A stretch of DNA of 64,000 bases from CAYNRG01 sp964399545 (GTDB lineage: Bacteria > Bacillota_I > Bacilli_A > Erysipelotrichales > Erysipelotrichaceae), in NCBI GenBank assembly GCA_964399545.1, contig CAYNRG010000002.1:231637-295636 (forward strand). The letters are read 5' to 3'. Below, one piece after another: positions 9,731 to 17,981 of the stretch (its first letter is position 1; the number at the start of each line of letters is the position of its first letter). The position numbers and the translations under genes are program-made. The notes under the pieces were generated by a model, which was given only the letters and a program-made list of their open reading frames with translations, had not been told where the DNA came from and made no database searches.

Positions 9731-11959
9731 ATGGAAGCTTATCGTAAGTTTTTAGGAACGAGTTGGAAAGAGTCAATCGATGTTCGTTCTTTTATTCAAG
9801 AGAACTATAAAGAATATACAGGAAATGACCAGTTTTTAGCAGGACCTACAGAAAGAACATCCGCATTAATGGAGGATGTAAATCACTATCTTCAAAAAGA
9901 ACAAGAGAATGAAGGTGTATTATCTGTTGATATAGAGAAGATTATTACTTTAACAAGTCATGATGCAGGATATATTAATAAAGACTTGGAAGTAATTGTT
10001 GGATTACAAACAGATGAAGTATTAAAGCGTGGGGTGAACCCTTTTGGTGGAATGAGAATGGCACGAGGAGCAGCTGAATCATATGGCTATAAGCTTTCGG
10101 ATGCTATTGAGGAGCAATTTAAATACAAAACAACCCATAATGATGGAGTGTTTAGTGCCTATACTAAAGAAATGAAATTAGCAAGAAAAGTGGGCTTAAT
10201 TACAGGGCTCCCAGATGCTTATGGGCGTGGAAGAATTATTGGAGATTATCGTCGTGTAGCTCTTTATGGAGTTGACCGATTAATTGAAGAGAAACAAAAG
10301 GATAAAGAGTTACTTGGTGAAAGACCATTGGGTCAAGATGAAATCCGCTTACTAGAAGAGGTTCATAACCAAATTTTATTCCTTGGAGAATTAAAAGCGA
10401 TGGCTGCGTTATATGGATTTGATATTTCAAAACCTGCAATGAATGCAAAAGAAGCGATTCAGTGGACTTATTTTGGATACTTAGGAGCTATCAAGGAACA
10501 AAATGGAGCGGCGATGTCTTTAGGTCGTGTTAGCACATTCTTCGATGTGTATATTGAAAGAGACTTAGAAGAAGGAGTCTTAACTGAAGAAACAGCACAA
10601 GAGTTGATTGATCACTTTGTAGTGAAGTTGCGTCTTGCTCGTCACTTAAGAACACCAGAATATAACGATTTATTTGGTGGAGATCCAATGTGGATTACAG
10701 AAGTTTTAGGTGGAATGGGTGTAGATGGACGTAGCTTAGTGTCAAAAAGTTCGTTCAGAATGTTGCATACACTAATTAATTTAGGAAGTGCACCAGAGCC
10801 AAACTTAACTATTCTATGGTCAGAAAAATTACCGCAAGGGTTTAAAGAATTCTGTGCTAAGATTTCTATTCTAACGGATTCAATTCAATATGAAAATGAT
10901 GATTTGATGCGTTTAGAATATGGTGATGACTATGGTATTGCTTGTTGTGTATCTGCGATGAAGATTGGGAAACAAATGCAATTCTTTGGAGCACGATGCA
11001 ATTTACCAAAACTGTTGCTACTAGCTCTAAATGGTGGAGTTGAGGAGAAAAAAGGGTTACATCTTGGACCACAAATTCCATTAGTATCAGTGGATCAACC
11101 GTTGAATTATGATGAAGTGATTGAGCGTTTGACAACTTACATGGAGTGGCTAGCTGGATTATATGCAAATACAATGAATATTATTCACTATATGCATGAT
11201 AAGTATGCTTATGAAAACACTCAACTTGCTCTTCATGATACAGAAGTTAAACGATTAATGGCCTTTGGTGTTGCGGGATTATCAGTTCTTGCAGATTCTT
11301 TAAGCGCTATTCGTTATGCTAAAGTAACACCTGTTAAGAGTGATGAAGGAATTATTTGTGACTTTACGATTGAAGGAGATTTTCCAACCTATGGGAATGA
11401 TGATGATCGCGTTGATTTGATTGCCAAAGAAATCGTAGAACGCTTTATTGCAGAATTGCGTAAGCATAAAACTTATCGTGACTCTACACATACATTATCT
11501 GTATTAACAATTACATCGAATGTAGTTTATGGAAAGAAAACAGGATCAACTCCAGATGGTAGAAAAGATGGAGACGCTTTTGCACCGGGTGCTAACCCAA
11601 TGCATAATCGCGAGAAAAATGGAGCGGTAGCTGCATTAAATAGTGTTGCTAAAATTCCATATGACGCATGTCAAGATGGTGTTTCGAATACGTTCTCGAT
11701 CGTACCGGCTTCTCTTGGTGAAAATCAAGATGAACAAACGAAGCATTTGGTTGATTTATTAGATGGATACTTCATTCAAAATGCCCATCATTTAAATGTA
11801 AATGTGTTGAATAAAGAAAAATTAATGGATGCTTATGAAAACCCAGGAAAATATCCAAACTTGACTATTCGAGTTTCAGGATATGCAGTAAACTTCCATC
11901 GTTTATCACGTGAACAGCAACGTGAGGTTATTCAACGAACATTCCACACAAGTTTATGA
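9731..11959 (+). CDS. pflB: Formate C-acetyltransferase (pyruvate formate-lyase)
   Basis: Glycyl-radical enzyme converting pyruvate and CoA to acetyl-CoA and formate in anaerobic fermentation. The 742-residue protein shows the adjacent catalytic cysteines C405-C406 in IACCVSAM and the glycyl-radical loop RVSGYAVNF with radical G717 near the C terminus. An AAAGGAGG site precedes the ATG. The stop overlaps the pflA start by four bases (ATGA), so enzyme and activase are translationally coupled. Presence of pfl marks an anaerobic or facultative fermentative lifestyle. Confidence 0.97.
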   Translation: MEAYRKFLGTSWKESIDVRSFIQENYKEYTGNDQFLAGPTERTSALMEDVNHYLQKEQENEGVLSVDIEKIITLTSHDAGYINKDLEVIVGLQTDEVLKRGVNPFGGMRMARGAAESYGYKLSDAIEEQFKYKTTHNDGVFSAYTKEMKLARKVGLITGLPDAYGRGRIIGDYRRVALYGVDRLIEEKQKDKELLGERPLGQDEIRLLEEVHNQILFLGELKAMAALYGFDISKPAMNAKEAIQWTYFGYLGAIKEQNGAAMSLGRVSTFFDVYIERDLEEGVLTEETAQELIDHFVVKLRLARHLRTPEYNDLFGGDPMWITEVLGGMGVDGRSLVSKSSFRMLHTLINLGSAPEPNLTILWSEKLPQGFKEFCAKISILTDSIQYENDDLMRLEYGDDYGIACCVSAMKIGKQMQFFGARCNLPKLLLLALNGGVEEKKGLHLGPQIPLVSVDQPLNYDEVIERLTTYMEWLAGLYANTMNIIHYMHDKYAYENTQLALHDTEVKRLMAFGVAGLSVLADSLSAIRYAKVTPVKSDEGIICDFTIEGDFPTYGNDDDRVDLIAKEIVERFIAELRKHKTYRDSTHTLSVLTITSNVVYGKKTGSTPDGRKDGDAFAPGANPMHNREKNGAVAALNSVAKIPYDACQDGVSNTFSIVPASLGENQDEQTKHLVDLLDGYFIQNAHHLNVNVLNKEKLMDAYENPGKYPNLTIRVSGYAVNFHRLSREQQREVIQRTFHTSL

Positions 11960-12654
11960 TTGGAAGAGTGAATTCATTTCACTCTTTTTCTACTCATGAT
12001 GGTCCGGGAATTAGAGCTGTTGTCTTTCTTCAGGGATGTCCATTGCGCTGTCTTTGTTGCCATAATCCAGAAACGTGGAATTTGGAAGATGGGGAAGTGA
12101 TGAGTAGTGAAGAAGTGATTAAGAAAATAAAAAGAGGATTGCCCTATTACCGACATGGGGGAGTTACATGCAGTGGTGGAGAACCTTTGTTACAGCCTCT
12201 TTTTGTAGAAGAAATTTTTAAACAAGCAAAAAGCATAGGCTTACATACAACATTAGATACTAGTGGTTGTGTACTTAATGATGAGGTTGAAAAAGTACTT
12301 AATCAGGCAGATTTAGTTCTGTTGGATATAAAAAAAACAACGGAAGAAGACTATCAAAGTTTTGCGAAAGGTTCTTTAAATCAAACGCTAGAATTTCTAA
12401 ATGTTTTAGAAGAGAAAGAGAAACCAACATGGATCCGTCATGTCATTTTTCCTTCTACAAAAAAAGAAGAAATAGAACGATTGAAGGGAATTTTAAGAAA
12501 CTATCAATGTATTGAGAAAGTCGAATTTCTACCATTTAAGAAGTTATGCTTAAGTAAATATAAAGAATTAGGAATTCCATTTCCTTTAGAAAATGAGGAG
12601 GAAACGGTAATTCAAAAGGTGGAACAAGTTAAAAAGTGGTACCAAGAGTCTTAA
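11956..12654 (+). CDS. pflA: Pyruvate formate-lyase activating enzyme (radical SAM)
   Basis: Generates the glycyl radical on PflB using SAM and a [4Fe-4S] cluster. The CxxxCxxC cluster motif is visible as CPLRCLCC near residue 29, preceded by HDGPGIRAVVF, and the SAM-binding GGEP appears as CSGGEPLLQP. The product has 232 aa, slightly shorter than the roughly 250 aa of typical PflA. It starts within the pflB stop codon. A terminator follows directly, closing a two-gene operon. Confidence 0.95.
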   Translation: MIGRVNSFHSFSTHDGPGIRAVVFLQGCPLRCLCCHNPETWNLEDGEVMSSEEVIKKIKRGLPYYRHGGVTCSGGEPLLQPLFVEEIFKQAKSIGLHTTLDTSGCVLNDEVEKVLNQADLVLLDIKKTTEEDYQSFAKGSLNQTLEFLNVLEEKEKPTWIRHVIFPSTKKEEIERLKGILRNYQCIEKVEFLPFKKLCLSKYKELGIPFPLENEEETVIQKVEQVKKWYQES

Positions 12655-12662
12655 AAAATAAA

Positions 12663-12692
12663 GGATGATTATTTGAAAAATCATCTTTTTTT
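12663..12692 (+). terminator. Intrinsic terminator after pflA
   Basis: Stem GATGATT/AATCATC followed by seven Ts. Confidence 0.8.
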
Positions 12693-12708
12693 ATGGAGAG
12701 GGTCCATC

Positions 12709-12747
12709 ATGAAGGAAAATAAAAATATTCTCTTCGATAAGAGGTAA
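12709..12747 (+). CDS. Possible 12-residue peptide ORF
   Basis: ATG followed by 11 sense codons and TAA (MKENKNILFDKR), with a GGAGAGGG site 6 bases upstream. It lies between the pflA terminator and the next gene and no promoter is obvious. It could be chance; there is no homology argument. Confidence 0.2.
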   Translation: MKENKNILFDKR

Positions 12748-12822
12748 ATTAGGAAGAAATAAATTTATGATATTAAAAAGAATTTGTGATAAAATAAGAA
12801 CAAGTAAAAGGGAGGAGCTAGT

Positions 12823-14145
12823 TTGCAAATGGATGGAAAATTATTAAGAAAGAGAATTACAGCTAGCTCTATTGCGATTACTGGAATTTTGTATTTAATC
12901 GCAGGTATATTTATGGTTGTTTGGGTCAATGGTGTTCCACCGATGATGAGAACCATTGTTTTGATTTATACGATTATATTGAGTTTCTTCGGGGTGTTAT
13001 CATGTTTGTCTAATTTTAAGATTATGAGATTAATTCAAGCGATATTACCATTAATTTTTGGTCTTATTTTTGCGAATGACCCTTCTTCAATTTCAAAATT
13101 ATTTACGTTTCTACTAGGACTTTATATTGTACTAATTTCTTTAGTTAAATTTATTGATTTCATCGTACTGAATGCCAATAAAACACCTGGTAGAATTATG
13201 GTTCTTTTGAATTCTATTATTATGGGGCTAATCGCAATTCCTTTGATCTGGAATCCATCAATGTATATGAACCGTGCTATCTTAATTGCCTCAATTTTCT
13301 TTGTTTTTTACGGACTGACGTATTTAAGTGATTTTTTTGTTCAAATTGCTCCAAGTCAAAAGATGATTCCAATTAAGCAACGAGTTCGGATAACATTACC
13401 AATTATTTTTACATCATTAATTCCTAAAAAAATGGTCAATCATGTCAACAATCTACTCTCTATTGACCATGATAAAAAGCTACAAGAAGAAAGTTTCAAA
13501 GAAGAAGTTGAACCGGATTTAGAAATCTTGATCCATGCTTCAGAAACTGGCTTTGGAGCAATGGGTCATGTCGACTTCATTTTAGATGATACGGTATATA
13601 GCTATGGCAACTATGATTTTCAATCTTTGAAATTTTTTGAATCTATCGGAGATGGTGTATTGCTTGAAATTCCAGGGCGCAATCATTATATTCAATTTCG
13701 ATTAACAGATGTAGGAAATTCAATTTTTGCGTTTGGAATTAAGTTGGATGAAAGTCAAAAAGAGCGAGTACGAAAAGTTGTAAGCGAAATAAAAACTCAT
13801 ACGTATTCTTGGGATTCTTTAGCGAAGCGCCAAGCGATGGGTGAAGTGTTAGATGAAGCACCAAAAGATTATGCAAGTCGATTGTATCGTGAAACTGAAG
13901 CGAGAATGTATAAGTTTAATGACACCTCATTTAAGGCATATTTTGTGATGAGTACCAATTGTGTAAAGTTAGTAGATAAGGTAATACGAAGTGCAGGGCT
14001 TGTAGCAGCATCACCCAATGGAATCTTAACTCCGGGTGCTTATTATGAATTTTTTGAGCGACAGTATCGTTTTAAAAATTCAGTAGTGATTTCAAAGAGA
14101 ACCTATAATCCTAAAGGGATAATTCAACATGAAACTTTTAATTAA
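12823..14145 (+). CDS. DUF308/HdeD-like membrane protein with C-terminal papain-like domain, copy 1
   Basis: Function unknown. Residues ~10-185 form about six hydrophobic segments resembling HdeD/DUF308 membrane proteins. A basic linker and an acidic stretch follow, and then a soluble domain (~225-440). In this domain a His-containing MGHVDF strand comes first and a Cys-containing STNCVKLVDK helix comes late. That His-before-Cys order is what circularly permuted NlpC/P60 (papain-like) hydrolases show, so a cysteine hydrolase or transferase acting at the membrane is possible (inference). The TTG at 12823 is 7 bases after GGAGG; the ATG at 12829 is 13 bases away. A TGATAAAAT extended -10 lies at 12787-12795. 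The next gene is a close paralogue. Confidence 0.7.
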   Translation: MQMDGKLLRKRITASSIAITGILYLIAGIFMVVWVNGVPPMMRTIVLIYTIILSFFGVLSCLSNFKIMRLIQAILPLIFGLIFANDPSSISKLFTFLLGLYIVLISLVKFIDFIVLNANKTPGRIMVLLNSIIMGLIAIPLIWNPSMYMNRAILIASIFFVFYGLTYLSDFFVQIAPSQKMIPIKQRVRITLPIIFTSLIPKKMVNHVNNLLSIDHDKKLQEESFKEEVEPDLEILIHASETGFGAMGHVDFILDDTVYSYGNYDFQSLKFFESIGDGVLLEIPGRNHYIQFRLTDVGNSIFAFGIKLDESQKERVRKVVSEIKTHTYSWDSLAKRQAMGEVLDEAPKDYASRLYRETEARMYKFNDTSFKAYFVMSTNCVKLVDKVIRSAGLVAASPNGILTPGAYYEFFERQYRFKNSVVISKRTYNPKGIIQHETFN

Positions 14146-14169
14146 AGAAAATTTAAAACGATAGAAGTG

Positions 14170-14178
14170 TGCTATAAT
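14170..14178 (+). promoter_or_regulatory. Extended -10 promoter of the second DUF308/papain-like gene
   Basis: TGCTATAAT lies about 28 bases before the start codon, so the second paralogue has its own promoter. Confidence 0.6.
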
Positions 14179-14205
14179 ATAAACAAAATATAAAGAGGAA
14201 AAATT

Positions 14206-15522
14206 ATGAAAAGAGATATTAAGCTATTAAGACAGAACATCACTGCAGGATCACTAGCTCTTACAGGATTACTCTATATTGCAGCAGGAATTATGATGCT
14301 TTTATGGCGAAAGGAAGTTCCATTTGCATTTAAGTATGGAATCTTTGCGTACACCGCTGTATTGAGTGGGGTTGGTCTACTCTCGTGTGTTTCTAAATTC
14401 AAATTAGTTTCTTTCTTACAAGCACTAGTTCCAATTATCTTTGGTAGTCTTTTTGCCTTCAATACACTGGCGGTATCCTCAACCTTTGCTTTTTTCTTGG
14501 GGATTTATATTATGGTAATGGCCATTATTAGATTTATTGATTTTATTGTTTTACATGCGAATAAGACGCCTGGACGATTTTTAACCTTATTTAATTGCTT
14601 GGTGATGGCTATTTTTGCATTTCCATTAGTAAATGATCCTAAATTTTTTACGACAAGAGCTATTTGGGTTGCGGGGCTATTTTGTATTTTTTATGGATTA
14701 ACGAATTTAGGAGATTTCTTAGTTGAGATTGCCCCAATGAAGAAAACAGATCGATACAAAAGGAAAATCCGGATTAACTTACCAATTATCTTTACGGCAT
14801 TGATGCCGCGGCAAACGATTGGTCATATTAATAAATTATTGTCTGTAGATGAAGATGAAATTTTAGAAGAAGAAAGCTTCAAAGAAGAAAGAATTCCAGA
14901 TATTGAAGTCTTTGTGCATGTGACAGAGTCAGGCTTTGGAACAATGGGGCATGCTGATTTATGTTTTGAAGGTAAAGTTTATTGTTATGGAAATTATGAT
15001 TTTCAATCATTTAAGTTATTTGGTTCTGTAGGAGATGGAGTTCTATTCACAACCGAAAATCGTGATGAATATATTAAATTTTGTGCTAAAGCAACAGGAG
15101 ATTCGATTTTTGCTTTTGGGTTAAAATTAGAAGAAGATCAAAAAGTTAAGATTAGAGAGGCGCTTGAGGATGTTCAAAGTCATACGATTCCATGGAAATC
15201 TTTGATGAAGAAATGGGAGGATGGAGAATTTAAAAGTGAAAAAGAGCCGGATGACTATGCTAGTTTGCTTTTCAAGGAAACAAGAGCAGAGATGTATAAA
15301 TTTAAAGATACTTCATTTAAGGCCTACTTTGTTATGACGACAAACTGTGTAAAGCTTGTGGATAAGATTTTACGCTCTGCAGGAGTAGTGGCTGCATTGC
15401 CGAATGGACTCTTATCACCTGGAGCATATTATGATTTTTTAGATCGGAGATATAGAGTAAAGAACTCTATTGTTATTTCTAAACAGACCTATCATAATGA
15501 AGCAGAAATCCGACATGAATAG
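14206..15522 (+). CDS. DUF308/HdeD-like membrane protein with C-terminal papain-like domain, copy 2
   Basis: A 438-residue paralogue of the preceding gene, similar over the full length: the same six-TM N-terminal half, the same HANKTPGR loop, the same ESFKEE linker, MGHADL as the His motif and TTNCVKLVDK as the Cys motif. Conservation of both putative catalytic residues in two diverged copies argues that they matter. An independent extended -10 promoter precedes it and a terminator follows, so the copies can be expressed separately. Neighbouring YfhO and LtaS-like genes suggest a cell-envelope role. No biochemical function is claimed. Confidence 0.72.
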   Translation: MKRDIKLLRQNITAGSLALTGLLYIAAGIMMLLWRKEVPFAFKYGIFAYTAVLSGVGLLSCVSKFKLVSFLQALVPIIFGSLFAFNTLAVSSTFAFFLGIYIMVMAIIRFIDFIVLHANKTPGRFLTLFNCLVMAIFAFPLVNDPKFFTTRAIWVAGLFCIFYGLTNLGDFLVEIAPMKKTDRYKRKIRINLPIIFTALMPRQTIGHINKLLSVDEDEILEEESFKEERIPDIEVFVHVTESGFGTMGHADLCFEGKVYCYGNYDFQSFKLFGSVGDGVLFTTENRDEYIKFCAKATGDSIFAFGLKLEEDQKVKIREALEDVQSHTIPWKSLMKKWEDGEFKSEKEPDDYASLLFKETRAEMYKFKDTSFKAYFVMTTNCVKLVDKILRSAGVVAALPNGLLSPGAYYDFLDRRYRVKNSIVISKQTYHNEAEIRHE

Positions 15523-15523
15523 G

Positions 15524-15547
15524 AAAGGCGAAGATTTTCGCCTTTTT
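15524..15547 (+). terminator. Intrinsic terminator
   Basis: Stem AAGGCGAA/TTCGCCTT with a GATT loop and a T-tract, directly after the second paralogue. Confidence 0.8.
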
Positions 15548-15606
15548 AATAGCCTGAAAAAGGGAAGCGAAAAAAGTATTTTTATCATTTAATGAATGGA
15601 AAAGTA

Positions 15607-15615
15607 TGATATAAT
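15607..15615 (+). promoter_or_regulatory. Extended -10 promoter of the yfhO-ltaS-like operon
   Basis: TGATATAAT predicts transcription starting near 15622. The GTG at 15624 would lie at the transcript end, so the downstream ATG at 15654 is preferred. Confidence 0.6.
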
Positions 15616-15653
15616 TTCTAAATGTGAGAATGGAAGGCAGGAATATAGCAAAT

Positions 15654-17981
15654 ATGAAAAAAATAAATAGAATGAGACCTCTTTCTATATTGATAGTACT
15701 TTTAATTGTGATGATTTGTGCTATGTTTTTACCGTATCTATTGAGTGGAGAATCATTCTTTTATGGATATGATATTCGTCATCAATACTTACCATTTTAC
15801 TCTGAGTATCAAGAGAAAATTTTTCACTTCCTAGAATATGGGAAATTCCCCTATTACTCGTGGGATATCTTTTTAGGAAATAATTTTTGGTCTTCCAAAG
15901 CTTATTATATGATTGGCGATGTATTCAATTATATATTTATTTTCTTCAAAGAGTTGCATTATGTTGAAGCTCGCTTTATGCAAACAATTATTAAACTATC
16001 TATAGCAACAATATCTTTTTTCTTTTTGATGAAGAAATACTATAAGAACAAGTTACCCTTGATTATTGGTGCATTTTGTTATGGGTTTTCTTTCTGGATG
16101 ATCCATTTTATAGAACAACCTATTTTTATGAGTGTTTATGCACTAGCTCCATTATATTTCTTAGCGATGGAGAATTACCTTCAAGAGAAGAAAACAACTA
16201 TGTATGTAGCAATGACCGCATTAATAGCTTGTGTTAATTACTATTTATTCTTCACGATTTCTGCGTTTTCTGTTGTTTACTTTACCTACCGTTATTTTTT
16301 ATTAAGAGATAAATTTGATTTTATAGAATTTGCAAAAGATGCTGGAATTCTGATTCTGCATTATTTGGTGGGAGTACTGATGGTAATGGTCATTTTGTTA
16401 CCTGCAGCCTTGTATATTTTAAATAATGCTCGCGTAGGTGCGGGGAGTCTAGGTCTTTTCTATGATAATTTTATGGTTTATTTAAAAATTATCCAAGGTT
16501 ATTTCTCACCCAACTTTATGCTTCACTTTTCTGCAGAGAAGAATGTCTTTTTTATAACGCCATATAGTTTAAATGAAGTGATATTATGGGCAGGAAGTAT
16601 TCCGGCTTTGTTACTTCCACAAATTTTGATGGAGAAAGATATTAAATTTAGAAAAGCAACAATGGTCTTATATCTATTTTTGATATTCATGATTCTTTTC
16701 CCTGTAGGAGGCTATATTTTCCATGGATTCAGTGATATTAATTTTCGCTGGTTATTCTTAGTGATTATGATGAATATTTTAGTTTCCATGCGTTATTTAG
16801 AAAACCCTAGTAAGATTAATGACACCTTGATAAACAGGATTATTAAAGTAGCAATCGGTGTGGGAGTCTTGGTGATAGGATTTATTCTGGTTGGACCTTT
16901 TAATCAAGAGGGCAATAATTATACTATGCAAATTGGTATGATGCTTCTTTTTCTAAGCTTTTTCATAGTTCAAGGGCACTTGTTGAAAAAACGCATAAAG
17001 TATTGGGAAATAGCAGTACTTAGTTTAACGTTAGTTGAGTTGTTGGTAGCTAGCCAAGAGTATCGCTATTACCCATATGTTAAAGAAATCTATGCTTCAG
17101 GATACATTCAACGAGTAGAGAACTCTTTACAAACAGAGCAAAAAGAATTAATTAGTTTCTTAAAGTACTATGGAGAAGATGTTGATGAAGGGTATTTTAG
17201 AATTTATCTTCCTACGGAAACGGTGTTATCGGGTGTCAAAAATGCAAGCCTGTTCTATGATATTAATGGAGTAACTACTTATGATAGTACTATTTCACCA
17301 AGTATCTATGACTTAGTGTATTTTGAAGATAGTCCACTTCAAGAATATGAGTGGGATATTCATATTGAAAATGAGGAGTTAATTAATTATTTAAGTGTCA
17401 AGTATGCGGTGGTGTTGGATGAGGAAGAACTGCCTCATGACCGTTTTGAATATATTGAAAGTTATTATGGATTGGAAGTTTATCGTAATCTAGATGTTGT
17501 CCCTTTTGGAATTACTTATTCAGATGTAGTTACTTATGCAGAGCTAGAGGCAGAAGGGAAAAACCAATTGGATCAATTAACAAAAACAGTTATTACACGA
17601 ACACATGAAGATAAAGAAGAGATTATGCCATTTTTGGCTAACCCATATCAATATGAATTAAGAGATATTAGCTATGGGACAGATCATTTAACAGGAAATA
17701 TTTTTTCCGAAGAAAGTAGTTTCATGGTTATCCAACTTCCATATGATAAAGGATGGAAAGTCCATATTAATGGGGAGAAAGTAAAAGCATATCAAGTTAA
17801 TGGCGGAATGATGGGGTTTATTATTCCAGAAGGCTACTCTCGAGTGGAACTTGATTTTAGACCTGTTGGAATTAAAACAGGAGCGATAGTTTCTGGAATT
17901 GGAATAGTTCTCTTTCTAGGGATAGCAATCAAGAATATTTATCAGGAAAGGAGAAAACATGAGAAAAGTGATTTATTGTAA
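15654..17981 (+). CDS. yfhO: YfhO-family polytopic membrane protein
   Basis: About 775 aa. YfhO-family proteins are GT-C-like membrane proteins implicated in glycosylating lipoteichoic acid or related envelope polymers; the substrate here is unknown. After a basic start and TM1 comes the family region FYGYDIRHQYLPF and YYSWDIFLGNNFW, followed by many TM helices to residue ~470, an extracytoplasmic domain to ~740 and a last TM helix near the C terminus. ATG 15654 is chosen because two in-frame upstream starts lie within about 8 bases of the predicted transcription start. The 3' end overlaps the next gene by 23 bases. Confidence 0.85.
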   Translation: MKKINRMRPLSILIVLLIVMICAMFLPYLLSGESFFYGYDIRHQYLPFYSEYQEKIFHFLEYGKFPYYSWDIFLGNNFWSSKAYYMIGDVFNYIFIFFKELHYVEARFMQTIIKLSIATISFFFLMKKYYKNKLPLIIGAFCYGFSFWMIHFIEQPIFMSVYALAPLYFLAMENYLQEKKTTMYVAMTALIACVNYYLFFTISAFSVVYFTYRYFLLRDKFDFIEFAKDAGILILHYLVGVLMVMVILLPAALYILNNARVGAGSLGLFYDNFMVYLKIIQGYFSPNFMLHFSAEKNVFFITPYSLNEVILWAGSIPALLLPQILMEKDIKFRKATMVLYLFLIFMILFPVGGYIFHGFSDINFRWLFLVIMMNILVSMRYLENPSKINDTLINRIIKVAIGVGVLVIGFILVGPFNQEGNNYTMQIGMMLLFLSFFIVQGHLLKKRIKYWEIAVLSLTLVELLVASQEYRYYPYVKEIYASGYIQRVENSLQTEQKELISFLKYYGEDVDEGYFRIYLPTETVLSGVKNASLFYDINGVTTYDSTISPSIYDLVYFEDSPLQEYEWDIHIENEELINYLSVKYAVVLDEEELPHDRFEYIESYYGLEVYRNLDVVPFGITYSDVVTYAELEAEGKNQLDQLTKTVITRTHEDKEEIMPFLANPYQYELRDISYGTDHLTGNIFSEESSFMVIQLPYDKGWKVHINGEKVKAYQVNGGMMGFIIPEGYSRVELDFRPVGIKTGAIVSGIGIVLFLGIAIKNIYQERRKHEKSDLL

